Shown here: positions 27,489-36,335 of the stretch, piece by piece | How positions within the stretch are numbered: position 1 is the stretch's first letter | Layout of the letters: every line of letters begins with the position of its first letter | Assembly: GCA_046566145.1 (NCBI GenBank) | Contig: JBKHXF010000032.1 | Span: 62,001-126,000 of the forward strand | Origin: JBKHXF01 sp046566145 | GTDB taxonomy: Bacteria > Actinomycetota > Nitriliruptoria > Nitriliruptorales > Nitriliruptoraceae | Direction of reading: 5' to 3' | Length of the DNA stretch: 64,000 nucleotides | The notes under the pieces: model-generated | Database searches by the model: none | The model's input: only the letters and a program-made list of their open reading frames with translations | Told to the model about the DNA's origin: nothing | Made by a program: the position numbers and the translations under genes

Positions 27489-27827
27489 GTGAAGCTCGTC
27501 ACCGCGATCGTGAAGCCCCACAAGGTCGAGGAGGTCAAGGAGGCTCTCCAGGCCACCGGCATCCAGGGCCTGACCCTCTCGGAGGTCCGCGGCTTCGGTC
27601 GCCAGGGCGGCCACAAGGAGGTCTACCGAGGCGCCGAGTACCAGGTCGAGTTCGTGCCGAAGGCGCGTCTCGAGGTGCTGTGCGGCGAGGGGCAGGTCGA
27701 CGACGTCATCAAGGCCATCGTCGAGGCCGCCCGCACCGGCCAGGTCGGGGACGGCAAGGTCTTCGTCACCGCCGTGGACCGGGTCGTCCGCATCCGCACG
27801 GGTGAGGAGGACGCGGACGCGCTCTGA
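27489..27827 (+). CDS. glnB: Nitrogen regulatory protein PII
   Basis: The 112-residue trimer-forming signal protein reads 2-oxoglutarate and ATP/ADP. It starts VKLVTAIVKPHKVEEVKEAL. The T-loop carries Tyr51 in YRGAEYQVEFVPK, the residue that is uridylylated, or adenylylated in actinobacteria. The second PII signature GDGKVFVTAVDRVVRIRTGE is intact. The GTG at 27489 follows GAGGAG by 9 nt and gives the standard length. The modifying enzyme gene glnD follows 14 nt later. There is no amtB in front, unlike the amtB-glnK-glnD operon of many actinobacteria. Confidence 0.96.
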   Translation: MKLVTAIVKPHKVEEVKEALQATGIQGLTLSEVRGFGRQGGHKEVYRGAEYQVEFVPKARLEVLCGEGQVDDVIKAIVEAARTGQVGDGKVFVTAVDRVVRIRTGEEDADAL

Positions 27828-27841
27828 CGCGACGCGTCCAC

Positions 27842-30397
27842 ATGGCTGACGTCCCTGCCCGGCTGAAGGCGGCCCGCCAGGCGCTCCGCGCCGACGGGCC
27901 TCCTCCGGGTCGGGCGTGGTGCGAAGCCTGGACCGCCGAGGTCGACGCCGGTGTCGCCGAGCTCGTCGAGGGCGCGGCACACGGTGGTGCGTGCACGTTC
28001 GTGGCGGTCGGGGGGTACGGCCGCCGCGAGCTGTGCCCGGCCTCGGACGTGGACCTGCTCGTCCTCCACGACCGCCTCGAGGAACCCCAGCTCGAGTCGA
28101 TCGTCCGCGACGTCGTCTACCCGCTCTGGGACGCCGGGTTGAAGGTCGGCTACGCCGTCCGGACCCGGAAGCAGGCCCTCGAGGCGATCGACGACCTCGA
28201 CACGGCCACGGCCACGATCGACGGCCGCGTCGTGGCCGGGCTCTCGTCGCGCTACGCCGCCGTCCGCGACGACGTGCTGTCGCGCCTCACCCGCAAGCCC
28301 CGCAAGCTCCTCGACGCGCTGACCGTCGCGGACGACGACCGCCGCCGGCGCGCCGGCGACGCCGCCGAGGCGCTGGAGCCGGACCTGAAGTCGGGCGCCG
28401 GTGGTCTGCGCGACGTCCAGTCGCTGCGCTGGGCCGCCGGCGCGCTCGTCGGGGCGGTCGGGCTCGACCCGCTCGTCCCGGCCCGCTACCTCGGTGCCGT
28501 GGACCGCGGCCGGCTCGCCCGGGCCTACGACCAGCTGCTGGCCACCCGCGTCGCCCTCCACCTCGAGCACGACGGCGCGAGCGACGTGCTGCGCCTCGAC
28601 CTGCAGCAGGGCGTCGCGGAGCGTCTCGGGTACCTGGACGGCGACGACGACCGCGACACCGCGGCGCACCGGCTCATGACCGACCACTTCCTCGCGGCAC
28701 GGACGGTCGAGCACGTGCACCGCCGCGCCTGGGTCCTCATCGCCGTGGACGCCCAGCAGGGCCGACGACTGCGTCGCCCCAGCCAGCGCACCGTCCACGG
28801 GTTCGAGGTCGCCGACGGCGTGGTGCGCCTGCCCCCGGGCGTGGAGCTCGACGAGCCCACCCTGCCGCTGCGGCTCATCTCGGCGCTCGTCGAGACCGGG
28901 GGCGTCCTCGACCGGGCCACGGCGACCCGGGTCCGCCGCGCCACCCAGGAGCGCACCGAGCCGTACCCGTGGACGCCGGCGCTCCGCGAGCGGTTCCTGC
29001 GGCTGCTGTGGTCGGGGGACGCGGCCCTGCCGGTGCTGGCCGAGCTCGACGACGTGGGGATGCTCACGGCCCTGCTGCCCGAGTGGGCGGCCCTGCGCGG
29101 GCGGGCCCAGCGCAACCCGTTCCATCGCTTCAGCCTCGACCGGCACCTCGTGCACGCCGCCGCGTCGCTCGCGGAGCTGTGCCGGTCCCGCCCGTGGGCG
29201 ACGGCGGCCATGGCCGACGTGGCGGACCGGGACGGGCTGATGCTCGGCGTCCTGCTCCACGACGTGGGCAAGGCCTGGGGCGAGCCCCACAGCGAGACGG
29301 GGATCGGTCCCGCCCGTGCCATGGCGGCCCGGACCGGGGTGCCCGAGGCCACGGTCGACCTCGTGGGCCGGCTGGTCGAGCACCACCTGCTCCTGCCCGA
29401 CGTCGCGACCCGCCGCGACGTCGCCGACCCCGCGGAGGCCCGTCGCGTCGCCGAGCTCGTCGGCGACCGGGCGACGCTCGCCTGCCTGCACCTGCTGTCC
29501 GCCGCGGACGGCACCGCGACCGGCCCCACGGCATGGTCCTCCTGGAAGGCTTCACTGGTGGCATCCCTGGTCGAGAGGGTCCGAGCCGTGTTCGACGAGC
29601 GCGATCCCGAGACGACGTCCGACGGCGCCGTCTCCACCGCCGAGGACGCCGTGTCGCTGGCGCCGATGCTCGGCGTCGACGAGGCGACCGTCCGCTCCCA
29701 CCTCGGGCAGCTCCCCGAGCGCTACGCGGCAGCGGTCTCGCCGCGGGCGGTGGTCCGGCACGCCGGCATGGCCGCGACCCGGCCCGAGCCGGGAGAGGTG
29801 CGCACGCGGGTCACCCCCGGTGAGCCCGCGGCCGACGGCACCGCCTACGACGAGCTGGACGTCGTCGCCATGGACACGCCGGGGCTGTTCGCCAAGGTCG
29901 CCGGCGTGGTCGCCCTGCACGGCGGCTCGATCCTGCAGGCCCACGCCCACACGCGTGACGACGGCACGGCCGTCGACACGTTCACGGTCGTGGCCCCCGA
30001 GCACGCCACCGCCTCGTGGTGGGCGCAGGTCGAGGGGGACCTGGTCGAGGCCGTCGCCGGGCGGCTGGCGGTGCGGGCCCGCGTCGCCCGCAAGCGCGCC
30101 GGGGAGGAGCGGCGCCTCGCCCGGGCGCCGGAGATCGACACGACCGTCACCACGGAACCCGACCCCGACGGGCGGGCGACCATCGTCGAGGTCCGCACGC
30201 TCGACCGCATCGGGGTGCTGTACCGCATCGCGTCCGCCCTGGCGGAGCTCGAGCTCGACCTCGTGCTCGCGAAGGTCCAGACCCAGGGCCACGAGGTCAT
30301 CGACGTCTTCTACGTGCGCGACGCCACGGGACGCCCCCTCGACGACGACCACGGCCACGAGCTCGACCTCGCGATCCGGGCTGCCCTGGCGGAGTAG
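27842..30397 (+). CDS. glnD: [Protein-PII] nucleotidyltransferase/removing enzyme
   Basis: The 851-residue bifunctional enzyme modifies and demodifies PII in response to nitrogen state. The nucleotidyltransferase motif is GGYGRRELCPASDVDLL (about 57-73, with Asp 69 and 71), then the LKSGAGGLRDVQSLRW stretch. The HD hydrolase domain follows with LLHDVGKAWGEPHSETG (about 475-490). Two ACT domains lie at the C-terminus (DVVAMDTPGLFAKVAGVVALHGGSILQAH is the start of the first, VRTLDRIGVLYRIASALAELELDL of the second). In actinobacteria the enzyme is known to adenylylate rather than uridylylate; which applies here is not visible. Confidence 0.95.
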   Translation: MADVPARLKAARQALRADGPPPGRAWCEAWTAEVDAGVAELVEGAAHGGACTFVAVGGYGRRELCPASDVDLLVLHDRLEEPQLESIVRDVVYPLWDAGLKVGYAVRTRKQALEAIDDLDTATATIDGRVVAGLSSRYAAVRDDVLSRLTRKPRKLLDALTVADDDRRRRAGDAAEALEPDLKSGAGGLRDVQSLRWAAGALVGAVGLDPLVPARYLGAVDRGRLARAYDQLLATRVALHLEHDGASDVLRLDLQQGVAERLGYLDGDDDRDTAAHRLMTDHFLAARTVEHVHRRAWVLIAVDAQQGRRLRRPSQRTVHGFEVADGVVRLPPGVELDEPTLPLRLISALVETGGVLDRATATRVRRATQERTEPYPWTPALRERFLRLLWSGDAALPVLAELDDVGMLTALLPEWAALRGRAQRNPFHRFSLDRHLVHAAASLAELCRSRPWATAAMADVADRDGLMLGVLLHDVGKAWGEPHSETGIGPARAMAARTGVPEATVDLVGRLVEHHLLLPDVATRRDVADPAEARRVAELVGDRATLACLHLLSAADGTATGPTAWSSWKASLVASLVERVRAVFDERDPETTSDGAVSTAEDAVSLAPMLGVDEATVRSHLGQLPERYAAAVSPRAVVRHAGMAATRPEPGEVRTRVTPGEPAADGTAYDELDVVAMDTPGLFAKVAGVVALHGGSILQAHAHTRDDGTAVDTFTVVAPEHATASWWAQVEGDLVEAVAGRLAVRARVARKRAGEERRLARAPEIDTTVTTEPDPDGRATIVEVRTLDRIGVLYRIASALAELELDLVLAKVQTQGHEVIDVFYVRDATGRPLDDDHGHELDLAIRAALAE

Positions 30398-30417
30398 GCC
30401 GCCGGCGCGGGACCTCG

Positions 30418-30446
30418 TACCCTGCCCGCGCGCCGGCGCGCGGGCA
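30418..30446 (+). promoter_or_regulatory. TACCCT and an adjoining 24-bp palindrome before ino1
   Basis: TACCCT (30418-30423) runs into a perfect 24-bp palindrome (30423-30446; arm TGCCCGCGCGCC). The transcription start would fall in the palindrome, so it could be an operator or a 5' RNA hairpin. It could also act as the glnD terminator. The sequence is GC-only apart from its ends, so some of this may be chance. Confidence 0.4.
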
Positions 30447-30513
30447 CGCGACGCCGAGGCGCCGGGCCGTCGCTGGCGGTCCACCTCCTCCCGCGACCCT
30501 GACAGGTGCCCCC

Positions 30514-31854
<1,341 letters not shown>

Positions 31855-31861
31855 CCCCCGC

Positions 31862-31930
31862 AACGCTGCCACGCGTGACGGACGCTGCCACGCGAAAGCG
31901 TCACCGGTGTCCGTCTGACGTGGCAGCGTC
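31862..31930 (+). repeat. Left terminal inverted repeat of the DUF559 unit
   Basis: It consists of an outer half-site ACGCTGCCACGCG (31863-31875) and a 50-nt unit at 31881-31930 with perfect 12-bp arms. The inner unit also contains ACGC-GAAA-GCGT, a small tetraloop hairpin, and CACCGGTG at its centre. As RNA it could also end ino1 transcription. Confidence 0.75.
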
Positions 31931-31932
31931 TC

Positions 31933-31984
31933 GGGCGTGCGCACGTCGGGGTCCTGCAGTCCACAGGGCGTGCGCATGTCGGGG
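31933..31984 (+). repeat. Two 19-nt direct repeats before the DUF559 gene
   Basis: GGGCGTGCGCAYGTCGGGG occurs at 31933-31951 and 31966-31984 with one difference, 33 nt apart. The second copy ends 34 nt before the ATG. Each contains a GTGCGCAY core. Their position suggests operators for the gene's own wHTH domain, which is inference. Confidence 0.6.
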
Positions 31985-32018
31985 CGGTGCGGCCGCCGGC
32001 GCGGGCGATGCTGGCCGC

Positions 32019-32954
32019 ATGGGGAGCGTCGACGAGCGGGCCGTGACGATCGGCCGTGACCAGCACGGGCTGGCCACCCGCGGGCAGCTCGCCACGGCGG
32101 GGATCGCCGGCCGGACCGTGACGAGACGGGTCCGGTCCGGCGTGTGGCGCGAACCGGCCCCGGGCGTGATCGACCTCGGCACCCATCCCGCGTCGTGGCA
32201 ACAGGCGGCCCGCAGGCTGCTGCTCGCGGCGGGAGACGGCGCCGTCCTGAGCCACCGGACGGCGGCCCACCTGCACGGGATGATCGACTGCCGGCGCCCC
32301 GCGCGCATCGACGTGCTCGTTGCCCGCGGCCGCCACGACGAGGTCGCCGGCGCCCGGCTGCACACCACCGTGCGGCTCCATACGGACGAACGATCCCTCG
32401 TGGACGGTCTGCCCGTGACCAACGAGACGCGCACGCTCGTCGACCTCGCGGGGCTGCTCGACGACCAGCACCTCGAGCTCGTGGCACGTGACCTGGCCCG
32501 CCGGCGGCCGGCACTGTCCGCCGAGGTCCTGGTGCTCGCCGACCGCCGGCGCGGTGCTCCGGGGCTGGCCCGCCTGCGTCGGGTCCTCGACGCCCTGCCG
32601 GTCGGGATCGCACGGGCCGAGAGTCCGCTGGAGGCCGAGGCGCTGGCGCTGCTGGCACGGGTTGGCGTGCCGGCGCCGGCGGTGCAGCACGAGATCGGCG
32701 ACGAGCAGGGGCGGTTCGTGCACCGGGCCGACCTCGCGTGGCCCGCGCGTCGCGTGCTGCTCGCGGTCGACGGACGTGCGTGGCACGACACGCCCGCACG
32801 GCGCGAGCGCGACGCGGCGCAGCGAGCACGGCTGGCCGAGCTCGGCTGGACGGTCGTCGTGGCACACGCCGAGGACCTTCGGGGTCACCGGGCCGACGCG
32901 TTGGTCGCCAGACTGCGGTCACTCGGCATCGACGCGACGGACGCTGCCACGTGA
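32019..32954 (+). CDS. AbiEi-like wHTH plus DUF559 (Vsr-like nuclease fold) protein
   Basis: The 311-residue protein begins with a winged-helix region like AbiEi-type antitoxin N-termini (HGLATRGQLATAGIAGRTVTRRVRSGVWREPAPGV). The middle domain has SHRTAAHLHGMIDCRRPARIDVLV. The C-terminus is DUF559: VHRADLAWPARRVLLAVDGRAWHDTPARRERDAAQRARLAELGW. This resembles very-short-patch-repair endonucleases, though the usual Glu/Asp of the core is shifted (LLAVDGRAWH). No cognate AbiEii toxin is adjacent, so it is not a toxin-antitoxin pair. The codons after GID (ATDAAT and the stop) are supplied by the right repeat. The function of these very common actinobacterial proteins is unknown; nuclease activity is plausible. 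Confidence 0.8.
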   Translation: MGSVDERAVTIGRDQHGLATRGQLATAGIAGRTVTRRVRSGVWREPAPGVIDLGTHPASWQQAARRLLLAAGDGAVLSHRTAAHLHGMIDCRRPARIDVLVARGRHDEVAGARLHTTVRLHTDERSLVDGLPVTNETRTLVDLAGLLDDQHLELVARDLARRRPALSAEVLVLADRRRGAPGLARLRRVLDALPVGIARAESPLEAEALALLARVGVPAPAVQHEIGDEQGRFVHRADLAWPARRVLLAVDGRAWHDTPARRERDAAQRARLAELGWTVVVAHAEDLRGHRADALVARLRSLGIDATDAAT

Positions 32955-33008
32955 GTGCGACACGGGTGTCATCCTGGCGTGGCAGCGTCCGTCTGGCGTG
33001 GCAGGGTC
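32940..33008 (-). repeat. Right terminal inverted repeat of the DUF559 unit
   Basis: It has a 50-nt unit (32940-32989) with the same perfect 12-bp arms as the left unit. An outer half-site CTGGCGTGGCAGGGTC follows at 32993-33008, again offset by 19 nt. It contains the end of the DUF559 gene and overlaps the fumC stop codon by two bases. Confidence 0.75.
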
Positions 33009-34395
33009 AGAGGATGCCGCCCTCGGCCATCGCGCGGTAGTCGAGCACCCGGTCGAGCAGTGCCTCGTCGACCCCGTCCTCGACGGCGACCTCGCGCAGC
33101 GTCCTGCCCTCCTTGTGGGCCTTCTTGGCCAGGGCGGCCGAGCGCTCGTAGCCGATCTCCGGCACCAGGGCGGTGACCTGCATGAGCGAGCGCTCCACGA
33201 GCTTCGGGCCCATCCCGGTGTCCTCGATGCCGTCGAGGCACTTGTCGACGAACACCTCGCTGACGCGGCCGATGAGCTGCAGCGACTCGATCACGTTGCG
33301 GGCCATCAGCGGGATCATGACGTTGAGCTCGAGCTCACCCGAGAGGCCACCGATGGTGACGGCGGCGTCGTTGCCGATGACCTGCGCGGCGACCTGCCGG
33401 ACCGACTCGGGGATCACCGGGTTGACCTTGCCCGGCATGATCGACGAGCCCGGCTGGATCTCGGGCAGCTGGATCTCGTACAGCCCGGTGCGGGGGCCGG
33501 AGGAGAGCCAGCGGATGTCGTTGGCGATCTTGATGAGGCTGACCGCGACGACCTTCAGCGCGCCGGAGAGCTCGACGAGCGCATCGCGCGAGCCCTGGGC
33601 CTCGAAGTGGTCCTCGGCCTCGCGGAAGGGGATGCCGGTGCGCTCGGCGATGAGCTCGATGACCGCGTCGACGAACCCGGGCGGGCAGTTGAGCCCGGTG
33701 CCGACGGCGGTGCCACCCAGCGCGAGCTCGTGGATCGAGTCGAGGGCCTTCTCGATGCGGGTGATGCCCAACTCGACCTGACGGGCGTAGGAGCCGAACT
33801 CCTGGCCGAGCGTGACCGGGGTCGCGTCCATCAGGTGGGTGCGGCCCGACTTCACCACGTCGGCGAACTCGGACTCCTTCGCGCGCAGCGACGCGGCGAG
33901 CCGACGCAGGCCCGGGATCGTGACGTCGACGGCGGTGCGGGCGCAGGCGATGTGCACGGCGGAGGGGAACGAGTCGTTGGACGACTGCGACGCGTTGACG
34001 TGGTCGTTGGGGTGCACGCGGTCGGACGAGAGGTCCTCGCCGAGGAGCTGCTTCGCCCGGTTCGCGATCACCTCGTTCGCGTTCATGTTGGTCGAGGTGC
34101 CGGAGCCGGTCTGGAAGGTGTCGACCGGGAAGTGGCGGTCGAGCTCCCCGGCGATGACCTCGTCGGCGGCGCGACGGATGACCTCGGCGAGCTCGGCGTC
34201 GATGACGCCGGTGCGCTCGTTCGCGGTCGCGGCGGCCCACTTGATCAGGGCCTGGGCCTGGAACACGGGCGCCGGCACGGGCTGCCCGGAGACGGGGAAG
34301 TTCTCGACCGCGCGCTGGGTGCTGGCGCCCCAGAGCGCGTCGGCGGGGATCTCCATCTCGCCCATCGTGTCGTGGGCGATGCGGACGTCGGCCAT
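33007..34395 (-). CDS. fumC: Class II fumarate hydratase
   Basis: The 462-residue homotetrameric enzyme interconverts fumarate and malate in the TCA cycle. The signature GSSIMPGKVNPV with the catalytic Ser loop is intact. The other conserved regions are TGSGTSTNMNANEVIANRA, HPNDHVNASQSSNDSFP and KSGRTHLMDATPVTLGQEF. The class II enzyme has no iron-sulfur cluster. GAGG lies 6 nt before the ATG. It diverges from the threonine ammonia-lyase gene, and its stop codon touches the DUF559 element. Confidence 0.96.
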   Translation of the reverse strand: MADVRIAHDTMGEMEIPADALWGASTQRAVENFPVSGQPVPAPVFQAQALIKWAAATANERTGVIDAELAEVIRRAADEVIAGELDRHFPVDTFQTGSGTSTNMNANEVIANRAKQLLGEDLSSDRVHPNDHVNASQSSNDSFPSAVHIACARTAVDVTIPGLRRLAASLRAKESEFADVVKSGRTHLMDATPVTLGQEFGSYARQVELGITRIEKALDSIHELALGGTAVGTGLNCPPGFVDAVIELIAERTGIPFREAEDHFEAQGSRDALVELSGALKVVAVSLIKIANDIRWLSSGPRTGLYEIQLPEIQPGSSIMPGKVNPVIPESVRQVAAQVIGNDAAVTIGGLSGELELNVMIPLMARNVIESLQLIGRVSEVFVDKCLDGIEDTGMGPKLVERSLMQVTALVPEIGYERSAALAKKAHKEGRTLREVAVEDGVDEALLDRVLDYRAMAEGGIL

Positions 34396-34503
34396 CGTCG
34401 GACCTCGTGGAAGTCGGGTGCGGGGGAGGGTCGGGGTGTTCCTACCAGAGTCGTCTCGGGGACCGCACACCGGCGTCCGTCGGGTGCTCCGAGGCGCGGC
34501 GGT

Positions 34504-34513
34504 TAGGCTCGCG
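34504..34513 (+). promoter_or_regulatory. TAGGCTCGCG, likely -10 region of the threonine ammonia-lyase gene
   Basis: The decamer lies 26 nt before the chosen GTG start, giving a short leader that still includes GGAG. The fumC/lyase intergenic region is 144 nt and shows nothing else clear. Confidence 0.45.
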
Positions 34514-34539
34514 AGCCGACCGAGGTGCGGAGCCGACCC

Positions 34540-35751
34540 GTGACGCTGGTGTCCATCGACGACGTGCGCGCTGCCGCCGTGCGCCTGCGCGACGTCCTGC
34601 AGCCGACCCCCGTCGAGCCGTCGCGCGCCGTCTCCGAGGTCGTCGGCCACGAGGTGGTGCTCAAGCTCGAGAACCTCCAGCGGACGGGGTCGTTCAAGCT
34701 CCGCGGTGCCTACAACCGCATCGCGCTGCTCGACGACGACGAGCGCCGGCGCGGGGTGGTGTGCGCGTCCGCCGGCAACCACGCCCAGGGGGTCGCGCTC
34801 GGCGCCCGGCTGCAGGGCGTCGACGCGACGGTGTACATGCCGGCGAACGCGCCGCTGCCGAAGGTCAGCGCGACGCTCGGGTACGGCGCGCACGTCGAGC
34901 TCGTCGACGGGGTCGTGGACGACTGCCTCGCCCGGGCGCAGGAGCACGCCGACCGGGAGGGTGCCGTCCTGGTCCACCCGTTCGACCACCCCGACGTCAT
35001 CGCCGGGCAGGGGACCCTCGGGCTCGAGCTGCTCGAGCAGGTCCCGGCCGCGGCCACCGTCGTCGTCTGCGTCGGCGGGGGCGGCCTCGTGTCCGGGGTG
35101 GCGGTGGCCGTGGCGGCGCTCCGCCCCGACGTCCGTGTCGTGGGCGTCCAGGCCACGGGGGCGGCCTCCTTCCCCGCATCGCTGGCCCAGGGCGCGCCGA
35201 CAACCCTGCCGACGGTGGAGACCATCGCCGACGGGATCGCCGTCAAGCGACCCGGCGAGCTGACGCTGGCGCACGTCCGGGCGCTCGTGGACGAGGTCGT
35301 GACCGTCGACGACGAGACCATCGCGCGCGCCGTCACGCTCCTGCTCGAGCGTGCGAAGCAGGTCGTCGAGCCGGCCGGTGCCGTCGGGGTCGCCGCCCTG
35401 CTCGCCGGGCTCGTCGATCCCGGGGACGGGCCGACCGTGGCGATCCTCTCCGGCGGCAACATCGACCCGCTGGTGCTGCAGCACATCATCACCGGCGGGC
35501 TCACGGCCGAGGGTCGCTACGTGACGCTGCGGACACGGGTCCCGGACCGCCCGGGCGAGCTCGCACGCCTCCTGGCCCTGATCGCCGCGGAGCGGGCCAA
35601 CGTCGTCACCGTCGAGCACCACCGCTTCCAGCGCCGGCAGCGCTTCGGGCAGGTCGAGGTGGTCCTCGAGCTCGAGGCTCGGGGCGCGGAGCACGTCGCG
35701 CACCTCCGCGACGCCATGCAGCGGGCCGGCTACCCCGCGACGGTGGTGTGA
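34540..35751 (+). CDS. ilvA: Threonine ammonia-lyase
   Basis: The 403-residue PLP enzyme deaminates threonine to 2-oxobutyrate. The PLP lysine is in RTGSFKLRGAYN, the Asn loop in ASAGNHAQGVALGA and the phosphate-binding glycine loop in VGGGGLVSGVAVA. After the catalytic domain (to about 320) comes a single ACT-like domain (YVTLRTRVPDRPGELARLLALIAAERANVV). This is the shorter type with one ACT domain rather than the two-domain biosynthetic E. coli IlvA, so a catabolic role is also possible. The GTG at 34540 has GGAG 7 nt upstream; another at 34525 is in frame. Confidence 0.88.
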   Translation: MTLVSIDDVRAAAVRLRDVLQPTPVEPSRAVSEVVGHEVVLKLENLQRTGSFKLRGAYNRIALLDDDERRRGVVCASAGNHAQGVALGARLQGVDATVYMPANAPLPKVSATLGYGAHVELVDGVVDDCLARAQEHADREGAVLVHPFDHPDVIAGQGTLGLELLEQVPAAATVVVCVGGGGLVSGVAVAVAALRPDVRVVGVQATGAASFPASLAQGAPTTLPTVETIADGIAVKRPGELTLAHVRALVDEVVTVDDETIARAVTLLLERAKQVVEPAGAVGVAALLAGLVDPGDGPTVAILSGGNIDPLVLQHIITGGLTAEGRYVTLRTRVPDRPGELARLLALIAAERANVVTVEHHRFQRRQRFGQVEVVLELEARGAEHVAHLRDAMQRAGYPATVV

Positions 35752-35799
35752 CGCGGCGTCGCCGGACCGCGCGATCCCGAGCGCTCACCTCCTCGTCGC

Positions 35800-35846
35800 C
35801 CCTGAGAGGACCCTGAGAGACGGCCCGTGGCTCAGCGCACGCTCAG
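35800..35846. promoter_or_regulatory. Two facing pairs of CTGAG direct repeats
   Basis: CCCTGAGAG occurs at 35800-35808 and 35811-35819, 11 nt apart. GCTCAG occurs at 35830-35835 and 35841-35846, also 11 nt apart, as the inverted form. Direct repeats with an 11-nt step are typical of OmpR/PhoP-type response regulators. One is encoded nearby at 37640-38317. Binding is inferred. Confidence 0.45.
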
Positions 35847-35924
35847 GTCGGTGGCGCAGCATCCGCGGTGGGTCACGAGCCGCGTCCCCCGACGCGGGAG
35901 ACCCTCGAGCGGTCGGGAGCGACG

Positions 35925-36305
35925 ATGACGTGGGCCTTCGACGAGCTCGTCCCGGTCCTGACCTGCGTGACGCCCATGACCGAGGTGGTGCTGGCGGCCG
36001 GCCTGCCCTCCCGCGGGCTCGAGGTGGTCGGGAAGGCGGACCGGGCGATCGAGCTCATCGAGCTGGCGGTGTCCCGACCGGACGGGGTGGCGGTCCTCGA
36101 CCTGACCCTCGCCGGTCGCCTCGGGTTGCGTGCCATCGACCTGCTGGCCTCGGTGTCGCCCGGCCTGCGGCTGGTCGTCGTGGTGCCCTTCCCCGGCCTG
36201 GTGGTTGATGCGCTCAGGCGCGGTGCAGACCGCGCCGTCCTGCTCGACGACGCCACCGGGCTCCTCGCTGCGGTCTCCGAGCTCCGGGTCGTCAGCGAGG
36301 TCTGA
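35925..36305 (+). CDS. Small receiver-like protein, function unknown
   Basis: The 126-residue protein has alternating strands and helices like a response-regulator receiver: VLTCVTPMTEVVLAAGL, then DGVAVLDLTLAGRLGLRAIDLL with an Asp where the phosphoacceptor would be, then LRLVVVVPFPGLVVDALRRGADRAVLLDD. The acidic pair near the N-terminus and the conserved Lys after the fifth strand are missing, so normal phosphorylation is doubtful. No output domain is present. GGGAG lies 5 nt before the ATG; a GTG at 35868 would add 19 residues. It converges on the histidine kinase gene. I do not recognise a named family. Confidence 0.55.
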   Translation: MTWAFDELVPVLTCVTPMTEVVLAAGLPSRGLEVVGKADRAIELIELAVSRPDGVAVLDLTLAGRLGLRAIDLLASVSPGLRLVVVVPFPGLVVDALRRGADRAVLLDDATGLLAAVSELRVVSEV

Positions 36306-36335
36306 CCGTCAGCGAGGTCCGGACGGCCGCCCGCC

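Larger units (their letters stand above)
31862..33008 (+). mobile_element. Putative 1.15-kb element with 69-nt terminal inverted repeats around a DUF559 gene
   Basis: The left end (31862-31930) and the inverted right end (32940-33008) agree at about 54 of 69 positions by hand alignment. Each end has an outer half-site, then 19 nt further in a complete 50-nt palindromic unit with 12-bp arms GACGCTGCCACG / CGTGGCAGCGTC. Between them lie two 19-nt direct repeats and one gene, whose last eight codons are inside the right repeat. The unit exactly fills the space between the convergent ino1 and fumC stop codons. I see no clear target-site duplication and no transposase, so mobility is inferred only from the architecture. 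Confidence 0.5.

Noticed and set aside
32019..32954. Abi-type toxin-antitoxin module
   Set aside because: The N-terminus is AbiEi-like, but no AbiEii nucleotidyltransferase toxin gene is adjacent.
31862..33008. Insertion sequence with a DDE transposase
   Set aside because: The only gene is a DUF559 protein with no DDE or tyrosine transposase motif, and no target duplication is evident, so I call it only a putative element.
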